Below, in pieces: positions 1 through 11,259 of a stretch of 64,000 nt of DNA; the first letter of the stretch is position 1; the number at the start of each line of letters is the position of its first letter. The stretch spans positions 1,364,001 to 1,428,000 of the forward strand of contig JAWPHD010000001.1 of the NCBI GenBank assembly GCA_037043455.1, in the 5' to 3' direction. The notes under the pieces were generated by a model. The model was not told the DNA's origin and made no database searches. It saw only the letters and a program-made list of their open reading frames with translations. The translations under genes were made by a program, and so were the position numbers. Source of the stretch: Cyrtodaria siliqua (lineage: Eukaryota; Mollusca; Bivalvia; Adapedonta; Hiatellidae).

Positions 1-1969
<1,969 letters not shown>

Positions 1970-2107
1970 TTCGTGAGTTTGAAAAAAAAAAGTTTTAATT
2001 ATTAAATGTAAATAAAGTGGGACCCACAATATTTACCATTTATGCGTTCACGTGACTTCCATAGAGCACTAGGTTTTCACCATAGTATGTTTTGCGTAAT
2101 ATGTATA

Positions 2108-2193
2108 ACCCGCTTAGCTCAGTCAGTCGGGAGCGAGTTCCGACAACTTTACGCTCACGCACACTTATTTTTACTGCGAGTTCAAACCCACGA
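2108..2193 (+). repeat. tRNA-derived SINE-like head (box A and box B)
   Basis: TTAGCTCAGTCAGTCGG at about 2114-2130 resembles a tRNA D-arm/box A. GCGAGTTCAAACCC near 2178-2191 resembles a T-arm/box B. The spacing is stretched and the acceptor ends do not pair, so this reads as a SINE head or tRNA pseudogene rather than a working tRNA. No 3' tail was identified. Confidence 0.4.
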
Positions 2194-2320
2194 AGTGGAT
2201 TTGCTTTTGTACCGCGATTGAATTCCGTTAAACAATCTTGCTTTTAATTAGTAAATATTGAATAATGTTTAGTGTATAATGTTTGCGAACATAATTATTG
2301 GGTGTTTTATAAGCTAAAAG

Positions 2321-2887
2321 TTACGGACAGTGTCCCTTTAAAGTATACGATGACCAACGACAACATAAAACATACTCAACTGACCTTCTCGACAAGTAAA
2401 CAATGACCACACATTTTGCTATATGAAAAGTGGGTGGGGTAACAATTTGACATGAAACACTACAATAGGATAATATATACAATCTACTCACATGAAGCAT
2501 GCAATCAGGATACTCTTTATGTCCTAAACACAGTATTGGTATCATGTTCAGGCATCTTTGTCTTTCCATGTTGACGCTATGAGGCTCCAAGCTGAGATGG
2601 TCAAATCGCAAACATAAACTGTTGTGGCAGAGATGAGACACGTCCATTCCCCTAGGAATACTAGGAACACACATCACACACATATACATCACTCTGTGAG
2701 CTAACATGTTCATCTGAGTATGTCTCCCAGCCAAAACAATCGACTGTCTCCCATATTCTGACACTTTCTGACCACAGATTCGTCTATGAAGTCCCAAATG
2801 ACGGTTATAAAGCATGCACGGGGTCCGACTAGAAGCAAAGTAGTCTATTTTACACTGCAAAAGCATCAAATACTTATCAAAATCCAT
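2321..2887 (-). CDS. His-Me finger (zinc-loop homing-endonuclease-like) protein
   Basis: This 188-codon open frame starts at the ATG at 2887. Residues about 80-130 carry a pattern I recognise as the zinc-binding loop of His-Me finger homing endonucleases (the I-PpoI-like zf-His_Me_endon family). It has SHLCHN, then a Cys, then DHLSLEPHSVN and R..C, followed by a second Cys/His cluster (LCLGH...DC). The His of SHLCHN would be the catalytic base and the Asn of HSVN a metal ligand; this is inferred from the family. In animals such ORFs are dispersed and probably mobile. The last 50 residues look unconstrained and may be read-through. It lies about 1 kb from the viral element with a small transposon between them, so a functional link is not shown. 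It could be a relic. Confidence 0.55.
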   Translation of the reverse strand: MDFDKYLMLLQCKIDYFASSRTPCMLYNRHLGLHRRICGQKVSEYGRQSIVLAGRHTQMNMLAHRVMYMCVMCVPSIPRGMDVSHLCHNSLCLRFDHLSLEPHSVNMERQRCLNMIPILCLGHKEYPDCMLHVSRLYILSYCSVSCQIVTPPTFHIAKCVVIVYLSRRSVEYVLCCRWSSYTLKGHCP

Positions 2888-3007
2888 GTTATGCCTTAGA
2901 AATACACTGTTTCACTCTAAAATCGAGATTTCACTTTAAAAAATCCACTCTAACACAACAGGCGCTGTCTGTCAAGCTTTCCCCTGATCCAGATGAGGGT
3001 TGTTTAA

Positions 3008-3509
3008 CGTCTCACTAGTGAATTAATCAACACTATATAATATATGTGAAAATGGTCACTTGTGGACCACTGCGAACATACTTTAAAATGTCCATTGGTC
3101 TTTAAATCTCCCCTCAATCTGCAAACCTTCCTCTGAAGCTCAGAATATCCACAAAAATTCAAAAGTTGACCAGATTATATATTTTTTAAATTCCAGTCTT
3201 TTTTAGTACCCCTCAAAACTAGCTCCATTTCACTGATAATTCAACTGTATTCCTACTCATTTTCAAATTATCGTATCTTCCTCGAAAATCACCCAGTGGC
3301 ATCCAAACTTGGCAGAAGTCATGAACATGTTCCAATCTTGTCACCTGAAGGCAGAAATAAGAGAATGACTGCACATTTCCAAGTTCAGAGCAAACCCATT
3401 AACACAGCCCTAGTTTTTTGCGGTGTAAGAATCTTCCTACCGTCATGTCCAAGGGAGGTAATTCTGTAGTGAGAGTCATGTCCAAGGGAGGTAATTCTGT
3501 AGTGAGACC
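3008..3509. mobile_element. Non-autonomous TIR transposon, GGTCTCAC family, copy 1
   Basis: The left end reads CGTCTCACTAG after TTTAA (3003-3007). The right end reads GTAGTGAGACC before TTTAA (3510-3514). The ends are inverted and the flanking TTTAA is repeated, which fits a short target duplication. The right end contains a 33-35 bp tandem duplication of a GTCATGTCCAAGGGAGG motif (3440-3509). The right-end sequence matches the element at 31149-31606. No ORF of note. Confidence 0.6.
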
Positions 3510-3525
3510 TTTAACTGCCCAGCTA

Positions 3526-3905
3526 GCAAAGCATATGGGACCCATATGGGTCCAATGTTGTTTTCCATACGGGCCCAATATGGGCTGCCCACATGGGCCC
3601 CATACCAAAAGTGCAACCGGGATTAACCTGGGTCCCATGTGGGCAGCCCATGTGGGTCAAAGCAGCTAGCAAAGCATATGGGACCCATATAGGGCCCATA
3701 TAAGTAATACCACATGGGCGTGCCCAGATATAGCCCATATGGGTCCCATTTACCCTTGCTTTCTGAATGTGGGACCCATATAGGACCCATATGTGTAATC
3801 CCACATGGGCTTGCTGAATGTGGGACCCATATAGGACCCATATGGGTAATCCCACATGGGCGTGCCCGGATATAGCCCATATGGGTCCCATTTACCCTTG
3901 CTTGC
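3526..3905. repeat. 51-bp minisatellite rich in GGGACCCATATGGG
   Basis: Units of about 51 bp are built from near-palindromes such as GGGACCCATATGGGTCC, interspersed with CCACATGGGC and CTTGCTGAAT spacers. Reverse translation gives a 17-residue period. The phrase AGCTAGCAAAGCATATGGG occurs twice (about 3529 and 3665). Overlapping ORFs here on both strands are artefacts. The right edge runs directly into the integrase reading frame and cuts it off. Confidence 0.85.
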
Positions 3906-4642
3906 TGGGTTGTTCCCCGGGTTGATATAAATATCTTACACTTGCATTCATACAGATAGGATCATCTTTTAATATTTTTGTTTCAACAGGAGGGGGCTTT
4001 TTTGTTTCAACATTTATTGCTTTAACAACTTCTGGTAATCTCTTTACCCATTCTCTATTACGTTTTTGTGAATCTATTTCCTTAGCATACTGATAGCCAA
4101 ACAATCTTTCAGCTAATGTTCTGTTAAATCTTTCCACTAAAGCTTGGTCTCTGTATATTTCTGTTCTGCCCTGTCTGATATTTACTTTATGTTTTGCCAT
4201 CAACTGTGATACTGCACCCATAAATTCTCTCCCTGGATCTACTTGTAATAACTTTGGATATTTCAAATGCCGACTGTATATATTTTCAAATGCTTTAGCA
4301 ACTTCTTTACTATCCTTGGAAGTCAGCGGCTCTGCTACTTTGTATCTACTTGCAATATCAACAACAGTCAACGCATATTTATATGTTTTGCGTCCACGAC
4401 CAAAGCCAAAAGTATCATGCGGTAAAAATAACAAATCAGCTTGATGCACTTCATTCTTAGTAGAAACATCAAACCTAGGTCTAATTATTTTCTTTGGTGC
4501 GGGTAAATAAATCTGCCACACAGCTTGTTTTTTTTTAAAATTCTAATGCCTTTTTTTCACTGACACCAGCCTCTTTTGATAATTTTTTAACTGCTGAGTA
4601 ACCTCTCCAAAATCCTTTTGGGCTGTAATAAATCTTTTCCAT
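3892..4642 (-). pseudogene. Retroviral-type (rve) integrase of a Polinton-like element, broken
   Basis: The reading frame begins at the ATG at 4642 and a short N-terminal helical part runs to about 4540. A one-base slip in a run of nine T (4528-4536) moves it to the frame that is open from 4521. The core (DDE) domain is clear: the first Asp in HQADLLFLP, the second in LQVDPGREFMG and the Glu in ALVERFNRTLAE. In the family this enzyme joins element ends to host DNA in the nucleus. The C-terminus stops after VRYLYQPGEQ, where the 51-bp minisatellite takes over, so the usual C-terminal domain is missing. Frameshift plus truncation make it non-functional. It diverges from the 4687 gene across 44 bp. 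Confidence 0.85.
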
Positions 4643-4686
4643 TTGTTTCTACTAAAGATTAAACTTTATATAACTATAAAGAAAAA
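4643..4686. promoter_or_regulatory. Divergent AT-rich promoter region
   Basis: This 44-bp gap lies between the integrase start (-) and the 107-residue ORF (+). It contains CTTTATATAACTATAAAG, a TATA-like palindromic stretch about 10-25 bases from the + strand ATG. The same layout (TATA-like tract just before the start) recurs before most genes in this element. Promoter function is inferred. Confidence 0.45.
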
Positions 4687-5010
4687 ATGGATATCACAAC
4701 TGCACGATTCGATGAACTGCTCGAAGAGCAATATCAAAATAGCACAAAGAAATGGACAGATTTGGAACTAAATAAAATATACACTATTACAGATACGAAA
4801 ATAGTAGAAACTGAATATGGTCCATCCATGGTATTAACATTATTAGACAACGGTGAAGTATGGGCGCCTGGTCATCTCAAAGATAAAATAGAGAAGAGTG
4901 CTAAACCACCATATTATATTCGACCACTTGGATTGAAACCATGTAAGAACAACAACAAAAATAGGTATCATGCATATGACTTAGTCTTTCCAAAGGTTAT
5001 TTCAAAGTAA
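4687..5010 (+). CDS. Small possibly OB-fold-like protein of the viral element
   Basis: This is an intact 107-codon ORF. The middle has alternating short hydrophobic strands (IYTITDTKIV, SMVLTLL) followed by GEVWAPGHLKDKI, a pattern that fits a small five-strand OB-like barrel. The C-terminal third is basic (PCKNNNKNRYHAYD). I do not know its function. A single-stranded nucleic-acid-binding role is plausible, since it sits beside the integrase and the element has no other visible replication gene, but this is inference. There are no membrane segments. It is divergently paired with the integrase. Confidence 0.6.
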   Translation: MDITTARFDELLEEQYQNSTKKWTDLELNKIYTITDTKIVETEYGPSMVLTLLDNGEVWAPGHLKDKIEKSAKPPYYIRPLGLKPCKNNNKNRYHAYDLVFPKVISK

Positions 5011-5075
5011 ACATACTTAGTCATTCCAAATCCAAAAAAGTCCAAAGTAATTATAGTTTTAAACTATTTTTTTTT

Positions 5076-5293
5076 TTATGAACTCAATTTGTACGCCACA
5101 AATCCAGTTGCAGCCATGCCCACCACAATAAACGTAATTTCTCTATTCTGTTGATCCGGAGATGGTGTATAAAAATCACTTAACTTAGGCTCCGGTTCCA
5201 AAAGTAAATGTTTACCAGTTATGGAATAATACCGCTAAACGCCAATGCATTTGTTAATGCGCCACCTCTCATCATTGCTACTGCACTTGCCAT
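5076..5293 (-). pseudogene. Small viral-element protein, frameshifted
   Basis: The first part starts at the ATG at 5293 and reads 24 codons (MASAVAMMRGGALTNALAF...) to a stop at 5221-5219. A +1 shift continues the frame through a proline/glutamate stretch (EPEPKLSDFYTPSPDQQ) to a hydrophobic tail (ITFIVVGMAATGFVAY) ending at 5076. The two parts have complementary composition: an Ala/Gly-rich start and a C-terminal membrane segment. They look like one gene with a frameshift or internal deletion. Function is unknown; it may be a small membrane or virion protein. A TATATATA tract lies just upstream. Confidence 0.5.
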
Positions 5294-5316
5294 TTTTTTA
5301 TATATATTTTTTAAAA

Positions 5317-5553
5317 TTATTTCATAATATCCGCAGGAATAATACCTTGCTTAATCAGCATATCCTTTGTAGCCATTGCTAACATTATATCCACAGACAG
5401 CATCCCAGCATCTACCATATTAAAATCCACTTTAGGGGCTGGTCTTTTTAGTAGTTTTCTGTCAATCTCAGAATATCCAACAGTTAGAAGTGTTTCCACT
5501 CCAGCGTGATACATCATATTTACAATTTGTTTTCCGTCAATACTTGCTGCCAT
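5317..5553 (-). CDS. 78-residue protein of the viral element, function unknown
   Basis: This intact small ORF begins MAASIDGKQIV and contains mixed hydrophobic helices (MVDAGMLSVDIMLAMATKD). No motif was recognised. It is preceded by a TATA-like AT tract and sits in a run of minus-strand genes between the membrane protein at 5588 and the broken gene at 5076. The start is placed at the ATG at 5553, the only one giving a full frame. Being uninterrupted among broken neighbours supports a real coding past. Confidence 0.55.
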   Translation of the reverse strand: MAASIDGKQIVNMMYHAGVETLLTVGYSEIDRKLLKRPAPKVDFNMVDAGMLSVDIMLAMATKDMLIKQGIIPADIMK

Positions 5554-5587
5554 TTTTTATATATGATAATTTTTTTTAAATAAATTA

Positions 5588-5950
5588 TTAAAAATCAAAC
5601 GGGTCTTTTGGTGCAACATGAACAGGTTGCACAGCTACAGGTTGCATAGCAGATTTCTTGTTATAAATATACAAACCCAACCCAGCAATGCCTAATAAAA
5701 CCAGACAAGGTGGAATATAATTTTTGTATACGTTTATTTTGATTTTTTTTGGTTCTTCTTCACCTATTGTTATTTTTGTTATTTCATCTTGCTTTGCAGC
5801 ATCTTGCTTTGCAGCATCTTGAAGCAAACGCTTTGCCTTTCTTGCCGCTGCTCCTTTTTTCCCAGCTTCTATTCTTTTTGGATTTTTTACTTTTTGTTGT
5901 TCAACAGGTTGTGTAACAACAGGTATAACTTCACTCTCTTGGTTCTCCAT
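5588..5950 (-). CDS. Basic, single-membrane-span protein of the viral element
   Basis: This is a 120-codon intact ORF. Residues 1-20 are acidic/polar. Residues about 22-43 are strongly basic (KNPKRIEAGKKGAAARKAKR). Residues about 44-54 contain the duplicated heptad QDAAKQDAAKQ. A membrane span follows at about 76-94 (YIPPCLVLLGIAGLGLYIY), then a short Pro/Val tail. The architecture (basic DNA-binding-like head plus TM) suggests a virion or core-membrane protein, but I cannot name it. It overlaps the end of the broken gene at 5931-6408. Confidence 0.6.
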   Translation of the reverse strand: MENQESEVIPVVTQPVEQQKVKNPKRIEAGKKGAAARKAKRLLQDAAKQDAAKQDEITKITIGEEEPKKIKINVYKNYIPPCLVLLGIAGLGLYIYNKKSAMQPVAVQPVHVAPKDPFDF

Positions 5951-6408
5951 TTATATTATCTATATTTTTATTTTTATTAAAATCAATATGTCTAACAGTT
6001 GTCAGTATTGCTGTAAATGGCGCTAAGCACATTCCATACCTGTAATACAACTCACAACAAGCACTTGTCAAAGCATGATTAATAAATGGGTCTTCCTCCA
6101 AATCTTCTATCAGTTTTGGTGGATTGGTTACATTAAATTATTTTGATACTCCCATCACATACAAGTTAATAAAAGAATTGCCTAAAGTCTTGGTCATACT
6201 TGCCCCAAGCCTTGCTTCATATCTGCAGTAAAGTTTGTTAATTTCATCCGGGGGCATGCTATCTATATTCGTCTTTACCCAAATATTGACGGCTACCACC
6301 GCCAGCCACTATGGCTGATAATCTTTCTTTTTTTGTTTCTTGTTGCTTTGATTCATCACGTTCTGTGAAACCTTCCGACATATCTTGTAATAGTTCTTTC
6401 GCATTCAT
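5931..6408 (-). pseudogene. Conserved small viral-element protein, frameshift plus stop
   Basis: The likely start is the ATG at 6408, giving an acidic/polar head and AGGGSRQYLGKDEYR before a TAG at 6261-6259. The next frame continues without delay as INKLYCRYEARLGASMTKTL, meets an in-frame TAA, then continues as LIEDLEEDPFINHALTSACC and ELYYRYGMCLAPF, ending near 5931. The continuity across both breaks shows one gene of about 155 codons, helical and without membrane spans. Function is unknown. An upstream extension to 6546 is AT-rich noise and not part of the gene. Confidence 0.6.
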
Positions 6409-6474
6409 TTTTATATTAATAATTTTATTTTTTATTTTGAAATAAACATAAAACATAAAACAACCAGCTGCGAT

Positions 6475-6715
6475 ATTCATGCAAGTAGTAATTGTTAGTA
6501 TTGTTAATAGCATTGTTATTAATATTGCTATTTTTTTTATTAGCATTGTTAATTTGCAGCAAGCATTGATATTAACTTTGCTGCTTTACTATGAGCAATG
6601 CTACAAGCAATGCTATAAGCATTACTATATATTTCGATATTTTCATTATATTTTCATGTCAGTATTGCTATTAACATTGCTACTTTGCTGTTAGTATTAC
6701 TATTAGCAACAGTTA
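6475..6715. repeat. Imperfect short tandem AT-rich repeat
   Basis: Loose repeats of TATTGTTAATAGCATTGT-like units occupy the gap between the small gene at 6408 and the ATPase end. Open frames on both strands here (for example 6479-6694) follow from the repeat. No gene was seen. Confidence 0.5.
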
Positions 6716-6727
6716 TAAAAAAAGTAA

Positions 6728-7410
6728 TTATTCAACCCAATAACCAGTTGATTGGTCAGTCCTCAATATTAACTTTGAATATTTAGTCTTTGCTAAGCTT
6801 TTCTTATTCTGGTTTTCTCCTCCAACGTCGGAATAACATCATTTTCTCTCAAACAATTTTCATAACTATCTCTGTCTTTAGTGTAAAACATACACAACCA
6901 TTTTGCTTGCTCCCTCAAATCTTTCAATACAGAATTTTATCTCTGTGAAATGACCCATACTGATTGTTTGGCGTGACGACCAGAGAATGCCAGCTCTGAT
7001 AACATATCTTTTTCCTTTGTTAATTCTTTTGTGGCTGAGCAATCGTCAATAATGTATAATGTGTGCTGGCCAGCATATCTTTTGAAAAATAAACGCAACA
7101 GTTCTTGTAACATTTCTTTACCGTTGCTAACGGGATTGACAATTATTTATTTTTTATCTTTTGTGTTTTTTGCATCACCTATCCAGGATCTATTTTTATA
7201 AGCCTCGTTCCACTCTATGGTTGGGCACAATATAATTATATGTTCAAAAACTCCAACATACTCTTGTTCAAGTATGTCAAGAACAAACTCTGTTTTACCA
7301 CAGCCTGTCTGACCACAGATAATGACACTGTGTGAATATTTAGGATATTTTTGTTGCAAACTAGTATCCTGCTTCTTTGAATCTTCCATCTTCGAAATTG
7401 ATTTGCGCAT
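6728..7410 (-). pseudogene. A32-like (FtsK-HerA) genome-packaging ATPase, broken
   Basis: Starts at the ATG at 7410, six bases after the MCP stop. Walker A is GQTGCGKT at residues about 33-40, followed by EHIIILCPTIEWN. A TAA at 7149-7147 ends the first frame. In the same frame the protein continues with VNPVSNGKEMLQELL and a Walker B LYIIDD near 7041-7062, then SELAFSGRHAKQSVWVISQ. A second TAA lies at 6939-6937. A frameshift near 6800 gives the final part, ending at 6728. In the family this enzyme pumps DNA into the capsid. Two nonsense codons and one frameshift make it dead. The intact length would be about 225 codons. Confidence 0.85.
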
Positions 7411-7416
7411 CTTGTA

Positions 7417-8616
7417 TTATATAATATATAAAGGTTGATCTGCATCTGCTTTTTTATTTATTAATATCGTTATGCCTTCACTGCCGTTTTCTATTCTTCT
7501 TCCACTGCCGTGTAATAAATTGTCATCACATGTTCTAAGGTCAAGCCACAAATCATATGATTTTGTCAGAGAAGTCTCAAGAGAAACATTGGTAAAGTAT
7601 AAGTCCCTCGCTACTATTTCTGTCTCTTTGTTTCTTTTTGATGTCAAGGAAAAATATTTGTTGATTTCATCCCAATGTTGATATGCCCTCATGCCCTGAC
7701 TATACAACTGATTTGGTACGCCTTCTATTGTCATTTCAACCTTTTCAATCTTTGGGTTGTAATAGGTTTCCGTGTCTGTTCTTTCTGGGTCTTCAAACAG
7801 CATTAGAATACCTTTCATGCTCCGTGCTGGTACATTAATGTTCCAAAGGGTTTCAGATTTGTTTGCTATTATTTTTCTATGTCGCAAGATACGATCATAT
7901 ATAAATGACATCTTACCATTGGTTTGCTGTCTTATTTGTCTGGCTAATTCAACATCACTAACCGTATCAAATTCCAAGCAGATATTTTTTATTACATAAG
8001 ATGCATCAGCATCAGTGCTTTTAATAACTTTGTTATAATCATTAAACGTTAATTCATATTCTAACCTATCACCAAGCCCCGCTTGATAAAATGGCATATG
8101 ACTTTCGAACATTTCGAAGTCCAGTGGAATACAAAATCTATTTCCATAAGCTGCTGCTATAGCTTCATCTTTGGTGTCTGAGGAAGCATCTCCCGCACCA
8201 ACTCTATGTTTTAGCATGTTTGCTTTACCAATACCTTGGTAAGCTATGTTTACTCGTTCAGTAGGGCTTTTCCATAAATCTACATAACAATGATATATAT
8301 CACTGTCATCTATTGACATAACTTCATTGCCACTTATTCTTATTGTCATTTTTTTCACAATTGTTCTACCCAGATTTTGAAATAGAGTAGCGTTGGCGTC
8401 TGTTCTGCTTTTAAGTTCTATTTCAAAGGCAAGACGAGCAGTACGTGAAACTATCACATCATTAGTACTTTGATTTGGAAATCTCACAAGCAGTTGCTGG
8501 TTTTGGTCTATTGTTGATGGATTATTAGTTATAACTACACTTGTGCGGATGCCCTTGGCACCATGAGATTCTCTTAGTTTTCTATGAGGGCTGAGTTTGT
8601 TTCCGTAAGCCGACAT
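7417..8616 (-). CDS. Major capsid protein, double-jelly-roll type
   Basis: This 399-codon frame is free of stops and starts at the ATG at 8616. It is rich in alternating beta-strand patterns and has landmarks that I associate with capsid proteins of animal-genome MELD/Polinton-like elements: NNPSTIDQNQQLLVRFPN near the start, GNEVMSIDDSDIYHCYVDLW at about 120, AYGNRFCIPLDFEMFESHMP at about 170, LEYELTFNDY, then SMKGILMLFEDP and GVPNQLYSQGMRAY. It would form the trimeric capsomers of an icosahedral shell. The C-terminus ends soon after GSEGITILINKK and may be slightly short. It is followed directly by the ATPase, the usual capsid-packaging pair. The call rests on pattern recall, not a search. 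Confidence 0.75.
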   Translation of the reverse strand: MSAYGNKLSPHRKLRESHGAKGIRTSVVITNNPSTIDQNQQLLVRFPNQSTNDVIVSRTARLAFEIELKSRTDANATLFQNLGRTIVKKMTIRISGNEVMSIDDSDIYHCYVDLWKSPTERVNIAYQGIGKANMLKHRVGAGDASSDTKDEAIAAAYGNRFCIPLDFEMFESHMPFYQAGLGDRLEYELTFNDYNKVIKSTDADASYVIKNICLEFDTVSDVELARQIRQQTNGKMSFIYDRILRHRKIIANKSETLWNINVPARSMKGILMLFEDPERTDTETYYNPKIEKVEMTIEGVPNQLYSQGMRAYQHWDEINKYFSLTSKRNKETEIVARDLYFTNVSLETSLTKSYDLWLDLRTCDDNLLHGSGRRIENGSEGITILINKKADADQPLYII

Positions 8617-8663
8617 TGTTTTTATTTTTTAAATATATTTTTTAAAATTAAATAAAATAAACA
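8617..8663. promoter_or_regulatory. Divergent AT-rich promoter between MCP and coiled-coil gene
   Basis: The 47-bp gap is almost pure A/T, with AAATATATTTTTTAAAATT at its centre. It separates two divergent starts. Compact size and TATA-like content suggest a shared bidirectional promoter; no RNA evidence. Confidence 0.45.
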
Positions 8664-10177
8664 ATGGCTGAAGGAGGATTTGATTTTGACAATCCTACGT
8701 TTGATCCAGATGATTATGATGAATATTATGATGATGATTTACCAATGGTGCCTGATGAACCTATTCAAAGAAATCTTCTTAATCAAAGCGACCATCTTGC
8801 TGACCTTCGAGGAGAGCTGTCAGAAATCACACTTGAAACATACAAGAAAATTTTTGTAAAATCCTTTTATAATTAAATAGAAAAACGATATAAGATGATA
8901 CCAGACAAAATGGATTATGACCAGTTTAAAGTATCAAATGATGGTAAAACATTATACTGGATTGTTGGTGATAAAGGAATAAGAATAACTGCCAGACAAG
9001 GCTCTTTTACATTTCTTGCTCTTGGTTCTTTGGCAAATGAATATAACAGGATTATTGGCTCTGGGGGATCAAGGGCGGTAAGACAGTTTTTAAATTTACC
9101 GGAGTATGACAGTAAAACAAAATTACCACAAAAAGCTCGACAAGCATTACAAGAGTTGGAGAGCACAATAAACGATTTACCAGATAATGCGGATGCTATT
9201 CCATTACAAAATATTTCACGTATTGTGGGTAACATAGAGACATCAATGGATAACATAGAGACAGCATTTTATGACTGGGATGTGACAGAGCGTCCTGATG
9301 TTGAAACATAAACAAATATAGACAAGCGTATATGGATGGAATAGTAAAAGCGATGACAACTGTCAAGGAAGAACTCACCAATAACGTGGCAAAACTTACA
9401 CAACTTGATAAAGACATAACAAGAGAAAAACAAAAGTTAGAACAAGCTAAGACTGATAATGATGAATTTCAGATAAAAGGAATTAGCGATCGCATCAAAG
9501 ACCTTGAAGATGAGAGAGGTGCAAGAATGGATGTCATTAATGAGAACAGAGAAGCTTTTCGTAACCAAGTAAGCAGGATAAAAGAGACAATAAACACAAT
9601 GTTAAACGAGGATACAACACTTGGTGAGAGGATCAAAACCTTGTCTAGGGAGCAAGTTATTACTATTGTTAGTATTTTGACTGCGTTTGGTATGATTCTT
9701 GGGGTGATAATTAATTCTATTATTCCCACATCAAGTGCTGCTCCAACTCCAACTCCAAAGTCTGATCCATCAAGTGTAAAAGACTGGATAAAAAAACAAC
9801 TACTTAATCTTGGTAAACTTCTTGCCAACCTAGCTGGTAAAGCTGCTGCAGCACTTCCAGGAGTTATTGGTGCAATAGTATCATGGCTTTTATCTGCAAC
9901 AGGTAATGTTATTAATTGGCTTGGTAACAATCTATGGGCTTTGCTTGTGTTTGTTTCCGGGTTGTATGTGGCAGCCAAAGAGTGGTTTAGTAAATCTCGT
10001 AGATTACTTAATGCAGCAAGACCTATTACTATAGTACCAACAATTATAGTTGTTTTGTTATCTTCGTGTTCAATCGCTATTTTTTGTATTTCTGGTGGGT
10101 TATGCTCCACAGTTTTATGTATTGATTTATCAAAGTCAGAATGTTCCGGTAAAAATTTCTTTGTTGTGGTGCCTTGA
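8664..10177 (+). pseudogene. Long coiled-coil and membrane-active virion protein, in three pieces
   Basis: Three consecutive ORFs (8664-8876, 8895-9311, 9332-10177) read as one gene of about 450-480 codons. The head is very acidic (FDFDNPTFDPDDYDEYYDDD). A TAA at 8874-8876 interrupts an otherwise continuous frame into the second part (MDYDQFKVSNDGKTLYWIVG). A stop at 9309-9311 and a +1 shift lead to a long coiled coil (NNVAKLTQLDKDITREKQKL onward). Then come a hydrophobic span (IVSILTAFGMILGVIINSII), a Pro-rich linker (APTPTPKSDP) and a Gly/Ala-rich amphipathic tail with NNLWALLVFVSGLYVAAKEW. I place the true end near 10010; the rest runs antisense to the convergent gene. Function is unknown; internal virion or membrane remodelling is a guess. 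Confidence 0.65.
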
Positions 10178-11259
10178 AAAGGTTGAATATTTTTTGGTGG
10201 CACTGGTTTTACATTTACATCATTATTCAATCCTAATGCTTATGCATCGGTTGCTATTACAATTTCATTATTGTAGTCTTGTATTATTCCGATTCTTAAT
10301 TCCATGTCGCTCGGAGACATATACAATCCACTTCCATAGACAAAATTTACTTTACTTCTTGCATATTTTAGGGTGGTTTCATATCTTGAAATTTGACTGG
10401 GCAAGGCGATGGGGCTATTTATTGCGTCCTCTACATTTGCTAAAAATTGTTTTTGTGCATCAAATGCTGTTCCAGTTCCAAGTATATCTGTTCTTGTTTG
10501 TGATTGTGAGCCAAGGATTGCCCAGCAGTATGTTCTTATGCTGTCATTGATTCTTTCTACTCCAGCTCTTGTAAATCCAGATGAACAATCTAGTATAAAA
10601 GTAGACCAGCTGTTGTCAGCCTCAGATCCTTGTGCATTGTAATCAATGTGATATGTTTTATCACTCTCATAGACTGTAAAACTCATCGTTTTGTTGTCGT
10701 ATACAGTATTTATCAAAGGATGATAACCAATATTTGTCCAGTAATTATAACTTGTTCCTAGACCATCATTATAGCTTTGTTTCTGTCTCCAGTCTGAATT
10801 TAAGTCAATGTTAAACTCCTTGCATATTCTCTCGTATGCGTTTCATTTATATGTGTTATTAAACGCATTCCAATTTGAGTCTTGCGGCATTGCTACACTC
10901 ATCTCAAATGATATTCTTCTAACTTGGTAGTAGACATGAAATCGAAATAACGAACCAACCAAGGCATCAGCTTTTAAATGATTGTTAAAATCAATACCAC
11001 ATCCAGTTGTCGCACACCAAATAGCAAAATTCAACTGGTTCTGCCAAAATAACATCCAATCTGTTCCACAGCTTTGAACTATAGCATCTGATTTGACGTA
11101 TGAAAGTTTGTATTTTTCAAAGACATTTGGAAATGATGCTTTAAAGTCTTTACCGTCTGATGTAATGACTATGTTTTGATTTATTATATCTATCACTTTC
11201 TTGCTAAAAGTATTTGAATAGTGAGCATCCGGGTTATATTTGAATTCTTTAGAAATCAT
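10000..11259 (-). pseudogene. Membrane-anchored viral-element protein of unknown function, two stops
   Basis: One minus-strand frame from the ATG at 11259 is broken only by TGA at 10845-10843 and TAA at 10242-10240. All three segments share the same phase, so these are nonsense changes, not frameshifts. The first segment contains IVQSCGTDWMLFWQNQLNFA and FRFHVYYQVRRISFEM. The middle contains STFILDCSSGFTRAG. The last ends in a membrane span (TTIIVGTIVIGLAAL), after which the open frame runs on to 9469 antisense to the coiled-coil gene and is not meaningful. The length would be about 420 codons. Virion surface or assembly roles are possible but not shown. It is divergently paired with the penton-like gene. 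Confidence 0.6.

Noticed and set aside
3399..3891. Overlapping ORFs on both strands in the GGGACCC minisatellite
   Set aside because: They follow the 51-bp unit (17 residues) and have no independent coding features.
6259..6546. 95-codon ORF starting at 6546 as a membrane protein
   Set aside because: The hydrophobic head comes from AT-rich repeat DNA. The conserved part begins at the ATG at 6408.
9469..10230. Independent 253-codon minus-strand gene
   Set aside because: Its first part is the in-phase continuation of the 11259 gene after a TAA. The rest is antisense to the coiled-coil gene.
10050..10550. 166-codon plus-strand ORF
   Set aside because: It lies antisense to the 11259 gene, is rich in His/Tyr/Phe/Leu and has no domain pattern.
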